Shown: one piece after another, positions 53,041 through 61,066 of the stretch
How the letters are laid out: each line of letters opens with the position of its first letter
Position numbering within the stretch: the first letter of the stretch is position 1
Source: Rhodocyclaceae bacterium UBA1310
GTDB lineage: Bacteria > Pseudomonadota > Gammaproteobacteria > Burkholderiales > Rhodocyclaceae
Reading direction: 5' to 3'
Assembly: GCA_002307175.1 (NCBI GenBank)
Contig: DBTS01000031.1
Coordinates: 1-61,066, forward strand
DNA: 61,066 nucleotides
Program-made: the position numbers and the translations under genes
The notes under the pieces: generated by a model
Seen by the model: the letters and a program-made list of their open reading frames with translations, nothing else
What the model was told of the DNA's origin: nothing
Databases searched by the model: none

Positions 53041-54003
53041 ATGAAGTTTTCATTGAAGCTCTCCCGCCGCCTCGCAGCCATTGCCCTGACTGCAAGCACC
53101 CTGCTTGCAGCGACTTCAGCCTCCGCCGAGTACAACCCCAAGCTGTTGCGCATCGGCTTTCAGAAGTCCGCCAGCGTGCTTTCCCTGATCAAGACTCAGG
53201 GAACGTTTGAAAAGCTGCTCGCCCCCAAGGGCATCGAGGTCAAATGGGTGGAATTTCCCGCCGGCCCACAGTTGCTCGAAGGGTTGAATGTCGGAGCAAT
53301 TGATCTGGGCAGCGTCGGCGAGGCACCCCCCATTTTCGCCCAGGCTGCCGGCGCGAATTTTGTATACGTCGGCATCGAACTGCCGGCCCCGGCGGCTGAA
53401 GCCATCGTCGTCCCCAAGGATTCATCCCTGCAAAAAGTGGCTGATCTGAAAGGCAAGAAGGTGGCCCTTAACAAGGGGTCGAATGTGCACTACCTGCTCG
53501 TTAAGCTGCTGGAGAAGGCTGGTCTGAAATATTCGGACATAACGCCAGTCTTCCTGCCCCCTGCAGATGCCCGTGCGGCCTTTGAGCGCGGCAGCGTGGA
53601 TGCCTGGGTAATCTGGGATCCGTTCCTCTCGGCGGCGGAAAAACAGGTAGGCGCGCGCGTATTGGCCGATGGCACCGGAGTGGTCAACAACTACAACTTC
53701 TTCCTCGCTGAGCGCGAATTCGCAACGAAGCGCACTGATGCCCTCCGGCAGATTTTTGATGAACTGCAAAAACAGGGGCTCGCCATCAAAAACGATCCGA
53801 AGTCCGCAGCCGCACAACTGACGACACTGCAGGGACTGGACGCCGACGTGATCGAGCGTGGTCTCAAACGCGCCGGCCTTCAGGTGCAGCCGATTTCCGG
53901 CAAGGTCCTGGATGACCAGCAGAAAGTTGCCGACACGTTTTTTGATCTGAAGCTGATCCCGAAGGCCATCAAGGTCAGGGACGCCGCACTGTCCGGCAAA
54001 TAA
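53041..54003 (+). CDS. ssuA: Aliphatic sulfonate ABC transporter substrate-binding protein
   Basis: 320 residues. A signal peptide ends near residue 29 (ATSASA). The binding domain follows the SsuA pattern: LRIGFQKSASVLSLIKTQGT, VKWVEFPAGPQLLEGLNVGA, DLGSVGEAPPIFAQAAG. It captures alkanesulfonates in the periplasm. First gene of the ssuADCB set, with ssuD 32 bases after it. Confidence 0.93.
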   Translation: MKFSLKLSRRLAAIALTASTLLAATSASAEYNPKLLRIGFQKSASVLSLIKTQGTFEKLLAPKGIEVKWVEFPAGPQLLEGLNVGAIDLGSVGEAPPIFAQAAGANFVYVGIELPAPAAEAIVVPKDSSLQKVADLKGKKVALNKGSNVHYLLVKLLEKAGLKYSDITPVFLPPADARAAFERGSVDAWVIWDPFLSAAEKQVGARVLADGTGVVNNYNFFLAEREFATKRTDALRQIFDELQKQGLAIKNDPKSAAAQLTTLQGLDADVIERGLKRAGLQVQPISGKVLDDQQKVADTFFDLKLIPKAIKVRDAALSGK

Positions 54004-54035
54004 TCAAAACACCATCATCCGACAACAGAGAGAAA

Positions 54036-55241
54036 ATGATGAAAATTCTTTGGTTTCTACCCACCCATGGGGACACCCGCTATCTGGGAAGCCGCCAAGG
54101 CGCCCGTGAAGTGAATCTTGATTATCTGACGCAGATCGCCCAGGCGGCAGACCAGCTTGGCTATTACGGTGTGCTCACCCCAACGGGGCGCTCCTGCGAA
54201 GACCCCTGGGTGGTGACATCCAGCCTGATCAGTGCCACCCGACAACTGCGTTTTCTCGTGGCTCTGCGCCCCGGCCTGATGGAGCCGGCACTGGGCGCAC
54301 GCATGGCGGCGACCTTTGATCGCCTGTCACGCGGGCGCCTGCTCATCAATCTGGTCACCGGCGGCAGCGCCTCGGAGCTTGCGGGTGACGGCCAGTTCCT
54401 CGATCACGCCGAACGCTATGCAGCAGCCACCGAGTTCATCCATGTCTGGCGCGAAATCATGGCACGCAGCCATGAGGGAAAAACCTTCGATTTTTCCGGC
54501 AAGCACCTGAAAGTGGATGCAGCCCGTCTGGTCTACCCGCCGATTCAGGCCCCGCACCCACCAATCTGGTTCGGCGGCTCATCCGAGGCTGCACACGAAC
54601 TGGCCGCCGAGCATGCGGAAACCTACCTCTCCTGGGGTGAGCCACCGGGAGACGTGCGCAAGAAATTTGACGATGTACGCACGCGGGCGGCTCGCCACGG
54701 ACGCATCCTGCGCTTTGGCGTGCGCCTGCACGTGATCGTGCGCGAAACTGAGGAAGAAGCCTGGGCCGCCGCCGACACCCTGATCAGCCGCCTTGACGAC
54801 GCAGCTATCGGCAAGGCCCAGAAAGTGTTCGAGAAGATGGATTCTGAGGGGCAGCGCCGCATGGCCGCCCTGCATGGGCAGGGCAAGGGCCGCAGCCGTG
54901 CCGATCTGGAGATCGATCCGCATCTGTGGGCTGGCGTCGGGCTGGTACGCGGCGGAGCCGGTACAGCCATTGTCGGGAATCCGCAGCAAGTGGCCGACAA
55001 ACTGCGCGAGTATCAGGAAGCTGGCGCAGAAGCCTTTGTGCTCTCTGGCTACCCGCATCTGGAAGAGGTTTATCGCTTCGCCGAACTGGTGTTTCCCCTG
55101 CTGGATCTGGAACATGGGCGGCCTGCTGAGCCCCTGCCCGGCAACACGCAGGATGGCCCGTTCGGCGAGTTGATCGCCAATGACATTATTCCGGCCGCTT
55201 CTGTCGCACCGGATCAGCCAGACCGGAGAATTCGCGCATGA
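54036..55241 (+). CDS. ssuD: FMNH2-dependent alkanesulfonate monooxygenase
   Basis: 401 residues, close to E. coli SsuD throughout: WFLPTHGDTRYLGS, TPTGRSCEDPW (with the conserved Cys about 54), LVALRPG, ELAGDGQFLDH, LSWGEPP, and GVGLVRGGAGTA. It splits sulfonates into aldehyde and sulfite using reduced flavin. Two ATG codons (54036 and 54039) are usable. A partner flavin reductase (ssuE) is not present in the window. It overlaps ssuC by 4 bases. Confidence 0.96.
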   Translation: MMKILWFLPTHGDTRYLGSRQGAREVNLDYLTQIAQAADQLGYYGVLTPTGRSCEDPWVVTSSLISATRQLRFLVALRPGLMEPALGARMAATFDRLSRGRLLINLVTGGSASELAGDGQFLDHAERYAAATEFIHVWREIMARSHEGKTFDFSGKHLKVDAARLVYPPIQAPHPPIWFGGSSEAAHELAAEHAETYLSWGEPPGDVRKKFDDVRTRAARHGRILRFGVRLHVIVRETEEEAWAAADTLISRLDDAAIGKAQKVFEKMDSEGQRRMAALHGQGKGRSRADLEIDPHLWAGVGLVRGGAGTAIVGNPQQVADKLREYQEAGAEAFVLSGYPHLEEVYRFAELVFPLLDLEHGRPAEPLPGNTQDGPFGELIANDIIPAASVAPDQPDRRIRA

Positions 55242-56017
55242 GCAAGGAAGGCACACACCAGATCGGGCAGCGCCTGCTGCCCTGGCTGCCCCCACTGGGG
55301 CTGATCATCCTGTGGCAGATTGCTGCACAGGCAGGCTGGCTTTCCAGCCGTGTACTGCCAGCCCCTTGGGATATCGCCAGAGCCGCCTGGAAGCTGAGCG
55401 CCAGCGGCGAACTCTGGCAGCACGTGGCTGTCAGCACACGGCGGGCGCTGGCCGGGTTTGCCATTGGCGGCAGCGCCGGCCTGCTGCTTGGGCTCGCAAC
55501 AGGCACCTCACGCAGGCTGGAGATTCTGCTCGACACCTCCTTGCAGATGGTACGCAACATTCCGCCGCTGGCGCTGATCCCACTGGTTATCCTGTGGTTC
55601 GGCATCGACGAGGCAGCCAAACTATTCCTGGTAGCCATCGGCGTGTTTTTCCCGGTTTACCTGAACACCTTCCACGGCATCCGTTCAGTAGACCCGGCAC
55701 TCATCGAAATGGCGAAGAGTTACGGCCTCTCCGGCTGGCGCCTGTACCGCGACGTCATCCTTCCTGGCGCCACTGCATCAATTCTCGTGGGAGTGCGGTT
55801 TTCAGTAGGCCTGATGTGGGTGATCCTGATTGTTGCCGAGACCATTTCAGCAAGTTCCGGCATCGGCTACATGACCATGAATGCGCGGGAATTCCTGCAA
55901 ACCGATATCGTACTCGTCGGCATCATCCTGTACGCACTCCTTGGCAAGCTTGCCGACCTTGCCGCACGCGGGCTGGAACGCTTCTGGCTACGCTGGCACC
56001 CTGGATACCAAAACTGA
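55238..56017 (+). CDS. ssuC: Aliphatic sulfonate ABC transporter permease
   Basis: 259 residues with about six membrane helices and the EAA-loop region EMAKSYGLSGWRLYRDVILP. Its length and sequence fit SsuC. Its start overlaps the ssuD stop (ATGA), and ssuB begins 12 bases after it. Confidence 0.94.
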   Translation: MSKEGTHQIGQRLLPWLPPLGLIILWQIAAQAGWLSSRVLPAPWDIARAAWKLSASGELWQHVAVSTRRALAGFAIGGSAGLLLGLATGTSRRLEILLDTSLQMVRNIPPLALIPLVILWFGIDEAAKLFLVAIGVFFPVYLNTFHGIRSVDPALIEMAKSYGLSGWRLYRDVILPGATASILVGVRFSVGLMWVILIVAETISASSGIGYMTMNAREFLQTDIVLVGIILYALLGKLADLAARGLERFWLRWHPGYQN

Positions 56018-56029
56018 TACGGAGCCAAT

Positions 56030-56842
56030 ATGGACATCAATGCACGCGAAACACATGCTGTTGCCAGCTCTGCCGAAGGAGGTGCCGCATTGAGCCTGCA
56101 CGGCATCCACAAACGCTACGGCGAGCGCGAGGTGCTACGCGATATCCATCTCGATATCAAGCCGGGAGAATTTGTCGCCATCATTGGGCGCAGCGGCTGT
56201 GGCAAGAGCACGCTGCTGCGCGTGATTGCCGGGCTTGAGAGCTATCACGCTGGCTCGCTGGACTTCGACGGAACCCCGGCAGCCAAAAGTGAAGATACGC
56301 GGATCATGTTTCAGGATTCGCGTCTGCTGCCCTGGAAACGGGTACTGGCGAATGTGGCGCTTGGCTTGCCCGCAGAACGCTATCTGGATGCGCTTGACGT
56401 ACTCACCCAGGTCGGGCTGGCAGAGCGCCGCCTGGATTGGCCAGCGCGCCTCTCCGGAGGGCAACGCCAACGCGTGGCACTCGCCCGCGCGCTGGTGCAT
56501 CGCCCCCGCCTGCTGTTGCTCGATGAGCCGCTGGGCGCCCTCGACGCCCTGACCCGTATCGAGATGCAGACCCTGATTGAGGATCTATGGCGCACCAATG
56601 GCTTCACCGCGCTGCTTGTCACCCATGATGTGCAGGAAGCAATCGCCCTGGCAGACCGCGTAGTGTTGATTGAGGACGGCGCCATCACACTGGATCAGCG
56701 CATCGACCTGCCCCGCCCCCGCGCACGGGGCGGCGCACAGTTTGCAGCGCTTGAGGAGCGGCTGTTGCAGCGGATACTGCATCCGGAAAGCACTCCCGGG
56801 GGGATACGCCTGCGTCCACTGCGCAGCACTCTGGTGGCATAA
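56030..56842 (+). CDS. ssuB: Aliphatic sulfonate ABC transporter ATP-binding protein
   Basis: 270 residues. Walker A GRSGCGKSTLLR, Q-loop MFQDSRLLPWKRVLANV, signature LSGGQRQRVALARAL and Walker B LLLLDEPLGALD. The Q-loop region is of the SsuB type. Last gene of ssuADCB, convergent with the GntR gene 33 bases on. Confidence 0.94.
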   Translation: MDINARETHAVASSAEGGAALSLHGIHKRYGEREVLRDIHLDIKPGEFVAIIGRSGCGKSTLLRVIAGLESYHAGSLDFDGTPAAKSEDTRIMFQDSRLLPWKRVLANVALGLPAERYLDALDVLTQVGLAERRLDWPARLSGGQRQRVALARALVHRPRLLLLDEPLGALDALTRIEMQTLIEDLWRTNGFTALLVTHDVQEAIALADRVVLIEDGAITLDQRIDLPRPRARGGAQFAALEERLLQRILHPESTPGGIRLRPLRSTLVA

Positions 56843-56875
56843 GAACGGCCAGCAGAAAATAGGGAGGAAGGCAGA

Positions 56876-57616
56876 TCAGTCACGCTCCACGCGCGCCTGA
56901 AAACTGAAGGCATCACCACGATAGACGATATCGTCGAGCTCGAGCGGATTGCCGTTCCGCTCATGGGTCAGGCGCTCGATGTGCAGAAGCGGGGCACCAC
57001 TTCTGGTCTGCAACCATTGCGCCTGCTCCTCTGCTGCAAGAATGGCGCTGATGCTGACATCGGCATGCCCGAGAGGAATACCATAATCATTTTCGATGAT
57101 CAGAAAGATATCACGCGCGACAAGATCTTCCCGCGCCAGGCGCTTGCCAAGCTCTGCGCGCACATAACTGGTATCCAGCGCTACCGGCTCATTGTCGAGA
57201 TACCTGGCGCGCCGGATCTCGGTGACAGTCTCCCCCTCTTCCAGCAGCAGGGCGGCCGCCACTCTGGTGGATGCCGGCAGATTCACCAGCCCCACCATGC
57301 GGTTGACGCTCTTGTAACCCAGGCGTGACATTGCCTCTCCAAAACCTTGCAGGCGCGAGAGATTCTGCACCGGGCGCGGCTTCGAGACATATGAACCTTT
57401 GCCAGCCAGCTTGAAGATCAGGCCTTCCTTGACCAGATCGTTGAGCGCCTGCCGCACGGTGATGCGGCTTACGCCAAAAGCCCTCATCAACTCAGACTCC
57501 GAGGGCAGACGCTGATGCTGCCGATATTCGCCATCCAGAATGCGTCCGCGCAAAGCCTCGCGCACCTGGAAATACAAAGTCTGTGGCTGGGTTCCCGCAA
57601 AAGGCCGTTCCGGCAT
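56876..57616 (-). CDS. GntR-family (HutC/UTRA) transcriptional regulator
   Basis: 246 residues. The winged helix (about 10-78, with LPSESELMRAFGVSRITVRQ) is followed by a UTRA ligand-binding domain (about 95-240). The start at 57616 follows GGGAAGAG and gives a standard N-terminus; the frame is open 23 codons further. It is divergent from the radical SAM operon and presumably controls it. A small palindrome lies between the two starts. The effector is unknown. Confidence 0.92.
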   Translation of the reverse strand: MPERPFAGTQPQTLYFQVREALRGRILDGEYRQHQRLPSESELMRAFGVSRITVRQALNDLVKEGLIFKLAGKGSYVSKPRPVQNLSRLQGFGEAMSRLGYKSVNRMVGLVNLPASTRVAAALLLEEGETVTEIRRARYLDNEPVALDTSYVRAELGKRLAREDLVARDIFLIIENDYGIPLGHADVSISAILAAEEQAQWLQTRSGAPLLHIERLTHERNGNPLELDDIVYRGDAFSFQARVERD

Positions 57617-57658
57617 GACTCTTCCCGCTTCTGAATATACCCTCATCATGCCACAACT

Positions 57659-57668
57659 TGTTATAACA
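57659..57668. promoter_or_regulatory. Operator-like palindrome between GntR gene and radical SAM operon
   Basis: TGTTATAACA, a perfect 10-base palindrome inside CTTGTTATAACAGG, 43 bases upstream of the GntR start and about 105 upstream of the radical SAM start. HutC-type GntR regulators bind short palindromes of this size. Confidence 0.45.
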
Positions 57669-57772
57669 GGTAATAATCTGACCACATAAGCTCAGCATTT
57701 TTTCTTGGTTCGTTTCCTCTGTTCCGCTTCGCATAATGACCTTATCGAAAACCTGGACATGAAAGGACCGCC

Positions 57773-59029
57773 ATGGGCGCCCTGCTCAAACCCCGCTACC
57801 GTGAGGAAGCCTCATTCGAGGAAGTGCTCGCCGAGCATCCGGATTTCCCGCGCCTCGTTGCACTGAAAATCGATGTGCAGCGCCGTGGCGTGCTGTATAC
57901 AGAACGTGCCCAGGCCGCCGTAGACCCGGACATCCATCAGTTACGCAGCCCCTACATCTTTGGCTCACGCGACGGAGCCATCAAGCCACTACCAGAATCA
58001 CTGCTGCTACGTGACGGCAGTACCATTCTTGTCGACCCCACTCCGGCGGATCAGGACCCATATGTGGTGGACTATCAGGATGGCCAGTTTGTGCTCCTTG
58101 ACTATGGCAAAGTGCTGGACACCGTAGAGCTATGGCCCAAGCCTACCTACTACGACAAGCACACCAGCACAGGCCTGCCGATGAGCCATATCGTGAGCGC
58201 CCGGCCACAGCGGCTGAACGTCTTCCAATCCAGCTTCTGCTATTTCTGGGCGGAAAATGAAGGCTGCAAGTTCTGCGATATCGTCAATCACACCAAACAA
58301 CAGCGCGAGGAACTCGGCGTACCCAGCCGCCTGCGCCCCGCCGATGTGAAAGAAACCATCGCCGAAGCCATCAGGGAGCCAGGGCGTTTCACGAACATCT
58401 GCCTGACGGCTGGCTCGGTTACCAAGGGCCACGAAATCTTCGATCAGGAAGTCGAGTTCTATATCGAGCTGCTACAAGCCATCGGTGAGAACTTCTCAAC
58501 CCGCCGCTTCCCGAGCCAGCTCATCAGCTCGGCTTTCAATGAGCGCCAGCTACGCAGGCTCCATGAGGAAACCGGCCTGTCGAGCTATACCAGTGATCTT
58601 GAGGTGCTCAATGAGCGCCTCTTCAACTGGATCTGCCCCGGCAAGGCCCGCCTCGTGGGGTACAAGGAATGGCGCGAGCGACTGGTGCGGGCGGTGGACA
58701 TTTTCGGGCGCGGCAACGTTGGCACAGGGCTCGTGGGAGGTGTCGAAACAGCCCAACCGCTTGGCTTCAAAAGCGAGAAGGATGCGCTCGAAGCCACCCT
58801 CGCGGAAGCCGAATATCTGGCAGAGCGCGGCGTGACAACAGTTTATATCGTCTGGGTGCCACGTCCGCAATCCGTCTTTGCCGGCCAGAAGGCGCCTTCA
58901 CTGGACTACTACATCCGCCTCGCACGCGGCCTGCAGGATCTGCGCAGCAAATACGGCCTGAGTGTGGATTTCGACGATTACCGGCGCTGCGGCAACCACC
59001 CGGACTCTGATCTGGCACGTGTCGCCTGA
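57773..59029 (+). CDS. Radical SAM protein with non-canonical CX8CX2C motif
   Basis: 418 residues. Cys 156, 165 and 168 in FCYFWAENEGCKFCDI form a CX8CX2C arrangement in place of the canonical CX3CX2C, next to a typical radical SAM barrel (ICLTAGSVTKG, SYTSDLEVLNERLF, GLVGGVETAQPLGF). AAAGGA precedes the ATG. The N-terminal ~140 residues are not recognised. The gene heads a set with a PPOX-fold protein and a B12-type radical SAM enzyme. The reaction is unknown. Cluster binding with the long Cys spacing is inferred. Confidence 0.75.
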   Translation: MGALLKPRYREEASFEEVLAEHPDFPRLVALKIDVQRRGVLYTERAQAAVDPDIHQLRSPYIFGSRDGAIKPLPESLLLRDGSTILVDPTPADQDPYVVDYQDGQFVLLDYGKVLDTVELWPKPTYYDKHTSTGLPMSHIVSARPQRLNVFQSSFCYFWAENEGCKFCDIVNHTKQQREELGVPSRLRPADVKETIAEAIREPGRFTNICLTAGSVTKGHEIFDQEVEFYIELLQAIGENFSTRRFPSQLISSAFNERQLRRLHEETGLSSYTSDLEVLNERLFNWICPGKARLVGYKEWRERLVRAVDIFGRGNVGTGLVGGVETAQPLGFKSEKDALEATLAEAEYLAERGVTTVYIVWVPRPQSVFAGQKAPSLDYYIRLARGLQDLRSKYGLSVDFDDYRRCGNHPDSDLARVA

Positions 59030-59045
59030 ACTGAAAGGAAAGCTC

Positions 59046-59513
59046 ATGAGCATTACTCTGCCGCAGGATGTCATCGATCTGCTCAATGATCGTGACACCA
59101 TCAAGGTGCTTGCCACCGTCAACGACAAAGGCGAGCCACACGCCGTCTTCAAGCAGTCGCTGCACGTCGGCGAAGATGGCTTGATCCACTCGCTGGAACT
59201 CATCGAAACCTCGCGCACTGCCAAAAATCTGGTGGGCAGCATCTGGTTTGAACGCAAGCTCAGCATCCTGCTGCGCGGAGCGGATAACCGCGCCGTGCAG
59301 ATCAAGGGCCGCGTGCATCAATATCACGTGAGCGGGGCGCTCTTTCAGCATCACTATCTGGCCGCCCGCGAACGCCTTGGGGATGTTGATCTGGCAGGGG
59401 TGTGGGTGATTGAGCCGGAAGAAGTTGTCGAACAGGGGTTTCAATCCCGCCGCAGCGCTGAAGAAGCACAGCACCCGACTTTTATCCATCTGGATCGGAT
59501 CGCTGCGCATTAA
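59046..59513 (+). CDS. Pyridoxamine 5'-phosphate oxidase-fold protein
   Basis: 155 residues, a split beta-barrel of the PPOX/flavin-binding superfamily: IKVLATVNDKGEPHAVFKQS, then SRTAKNLVGSIWFERKLSIL and VQIKGRVHQYH. Such proteins bind FMN, F420 or haem. It is too different from PdxH to be called a vitamin B6 enzyme. GAAAGGA precedes the ATG at 59046, 16 bases after the radical SAM stop, so it belongs to the same transcript. Confidence 0.8.
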   Translation: MSITLPQDVIDLLNDRDTIKVLATVNDKGEPHAVFKQSLHVGEDGLIHSLELIETSRTAKNLVGSIWFERKLSILLRGADNRAVQIKGRVHQYHVSGALFQHHYLAARERLGDVDLAGVWVIEPEEVVEQGFQSRRSAEEAQHPTFIHLDRIAAH

Positions 59514-59527
59514 CAGGGATACCTGCC

Positions 59528-60886
59528 ATGAAAATCCTCCTCATCAATCCAGCGTTTTTCGATAACAGTGAATTTCGCAATCGTTTTGAGGACTATACGA
59601 AGTGGATTCGTGGCGGGAATCTTTATGTAGCCCCGTTTGAACCCCCGCTGGGCCTCGCGTACCTGACTGCTGCGGCACGCGAGAAGGGACACGAGGTGAC
59701 TCTGCTCGACATGCAGGGCCTCATGATGGATAGCGCAGAGCTGGAACGCCAGTTAGCGGCGGAAAGGCCCGCTTTCGTTGGCATCACGGCCATGACGCCC
59801 ACCTACCCGGAGGCACTTCGGGTCGCTGAGCTGACACAGCGAATTCTGCCGCAGGCACACATCGCCCTGGGCGGCGTACACCCGACACTTGACCCACAAG
59901 GCGTGCTCGCCCACCCGGCGGTGGATTTTGTGATGCGTGGCGAAGGCGAGGAAGCCATCGTCGCCCTGCTCGACATTCTGAGCGGCAAGGGCGGCAGGCT
60001 CACGGATGTACCGGGGCTGTGCTTCCGCGACGGCGACAACCTGCATATCGTGCCACGCGCACCACTGATCCGCGACCTCGACAGCGTTCCGGCAGCCGAC
60101 TACAGCGCGTTTCCTGTTGAACGCTATATCGAACACAATGCCCTGCTGCGCAGCGTACGCGGCATCTCAATGATCGTCTCGCGTGGTTGCCCTTACTCCT
60201 GCTCCTTTTGCGCTGTCCAGCAGACCATGGGAAGCCGCTGGCGCTATCGCTCGGCAAACAAGGTCGTTGATCAGATCGAACATCTGCGCGACACCTATGG
60301 CATACAGGGCATCTGGTTCAAGGACAGCATTTTCAATCTGAAACGCTCATGGACGGCAGAATTCTGCCAGGAAATGGAAGCCCGCGAACTTGGCGTAGAG
60401 TGGCAGGCGCTGACGCGGGTCAATCTTCTCGATGACACCGAGCTTGCCATGATGAAACACGCCGGCCTGACGCAGATCGATCTGGGCATCGAATCCGGCT
60501 CGCCACGCACGCTCAAGCGCCTGAACAAGAAGATCAGCGTCGACCAGATCAAGGCGGGCGTGGCATTGGCCAAAAAACATGTACGTGTGTTTGGCTTCTT
60601 CATGATCGGCGTTCCCGGTGAAACCGAAGATGATGTGATGCAGACTTTTGAACTTGCCCGTCAGCTTGATCTGGATCGCTGGAGCTGGAGCATCTACAGC
60701 CCGCTTCCCGGCTCGCCACTCTACGACGATCTCATCGCTGAAGGCCGTATCCAGCCATACGCGCTGGATTACCAACGGGTGCACTTCACGGAAGCTTATG
60801 AGGGGATCTGCAATATCGAGCCCGCCCGCCTCAAGGCTCTCTACGGTGAGATCAACGACTATTTCAGCGACAGGCTGGCTGCCTGA
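59528..60886 (+). CDS. B12-binding-domain radical SAM protein
   Basis: 452 residues. The N-terminal Rossmann-like cobalamin-binding domain (about 1-150, FVGITAMTPTYPEALRVAEL and IALGGVHPTLDP) lacks a DXHXXG motif, as is common in this class. The radical SAM barrel (about 205-400) has a canonical CX3CX2C (Cys 221, 225, 228 in RGCPYSCSFCAVQQ). The C-terminus (about 400-452) is family-typical. Members carry out methylations, cyclisations or similar reactions (BchE, HpnR, HpnP relatives), and the one here cannot be assigned. It is 14 bases after the PPOX gene. Confidence 0.88.
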   Translation: MKILLINPAFFDNSEFRNRFEDYTKWIRGGNLYVAPFEPPLGLAYLTAAAREKGHEVTLLDMQGLMMDSAELERQLAAERPAFVGITAMTPTYPEALRVAELTQRILPQAHIALGGVHPTLDPQGVLAHPAVDFVMRGEGEEAIVALLDILSGKGGRLTDVPGLCFRDGDNLHIVPRAPLIRDLDSVPAADYSAFPVERYIEHNALLRSVRGISMIVSRGCPYSCSFCAVQQTMGSRWRYRSANKVVDQIEHLRDTYGIQGIWFKDSIFNLKRSWTAEFCQEMEARELGVEWQALTRVNLLDDTELAMMKHAGLTQIDLGIESGSPRTLKRLNKKISVDQIKAGVALAKKHVRVFGFFMIGVPGETEDDVMQTFELARQLDLDRWSWSIYSPLPGSPLYDDLIAEGRIQPYALDYQRVHFTEAYEGICNIEPARLKALYGEINDYFSDRLAA

Positions 60887-61066
60887 GCCGCTACCTGAGT
60901 TGCTACCTGAGTTGCCAGGTTACCGGATCCGCCTGATTTACCCGTGGAAGCTTCGTACCACCCCGTTCCCTAATGACTGGGGCGGGCTGTTTACCGCTAT
61001 TGGTGGCAGCAACATTCCGTCTATACAAATAACATTTGCTTCTAGTGTTCTGTCCCAGTGATACGT
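60887..61066. other. End of window, no gene recognised
   Basis: 180 bases. GCTACCTGAGTTG occurs twice in tandem at about 60891-60916. No terminator or start of a further gene could be recognised before the window ends. Confidence 0.4.

Noticed and set aside
60891..60916. Tandem copies of GCTACCTGAGTTG at the end of the window
   Set aside because: Two short copies only, no further context before the window ends; probably a chance duplication.
1..61066. Search for tRNA, rRNA, CRISPR arrays, insertion sequences or prophage genes
   Set aside because: No tRNA cloverleaf with conserved T-loop, no regularly spaced repeats and no transposase, integrase or phage gene could be recognised by eye.

Overview
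The window looks like a chromosomal segment of a Gram-negative betaproteobacterium with fairly high GC. LptE, lipoproteins, TonB-like and LPS-type functions point to an outer membrane. The leuS/lptE/holA neighbourhood, CimA, NnrS and a family 2A encapsulin operon would fit the Rhodocyclales or relatives. That placement is an inference from gene content, not from a marker gene. No tRNA, rRNA, CRISPR array, insertion sequence or prophage was seen.

Region 1 (1-20 kb) is mostly housekeeping with small insertions. It holds the 3' end of leuS, then a MerR/GyrI regulator, an orphan amino-acid binding protein and a secreted alpha/beta hydrolase. Next come lptE-holA, a periplasmic phosphatase, an ECF sigma factor with its membrane partner, a membrane-anchored hydrolase, a TonB-like/S41 protease pair, dapA and cimA. 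It ends with a binding protein followed by a fused permease and an ATPase of an uptake system of unknown substrate. A dispersed repeat family with inverted-repeat ends sits at 3018-3362, 7108-7176 and 35601-35681.

Region 2 (20-30.5 kb) is a uronate/polysaccharide locus. It encodes a lipoprotein pectate lyase with poly-serine linkers, a PL5 (alginate lyase)-like lipoprotein with altered active-site motifs, a LacI regulator with an operator-like palindrome, an ExuT-type hexuronate transporter and a GH31 alpha-glycosidase.

Region 3 (30.6-36 kb) carries two tandem paralogous chemoreceptors, a stand-alone Mop molybdate-binding protein, an RBBP9-like hydrolase and a 100-residue protein resembling the RNA polymerase alpha C-terminal domain.

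Region 4 (36.3-44.5 kb) is a tightly packed, partly overlapping set: metQ-metN-metI, a phenylacetate-CoA-ligase-like enzyme, the four subunits (gamma, delta, alpha, beta) of a 2-oxoacid:ferredoxin oxidoreductase, and a YbdL-type methionine aminotransferase. The arrangement suggests an undescribed route joining methionine (or an aromatic amino acid), its 2-oxoacid, and an acyl-CoA.

Region 5 (44.6-56.8 kb) begins with nnrS behind a probable NsrR box. The rest is a sulfur island. On the minus strand run rhodanese, cysK, cysE, an XRE regulator, a family 2A encapsulin shell, a cysteine desulfurase with a ~225-residue cargo-type N-terminal extension, a NifX-like protein and a DUF2325 protein. Divergent to them is an ssuADCB alkanesulfonate operon. 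Together they could take sulfur from sulfonates to cysteine and then to sulfane sulfur stored in a protein shell.

Region 6 (56.9-61 kb) has a GntR/UTRA regulator divergent from an apparent operon: a radical SAM protein with an unusual CX8CX2C cluster motif, a PPOX-fold protein and a B12-type radical SAM protein. Its pathway could not be recognised.
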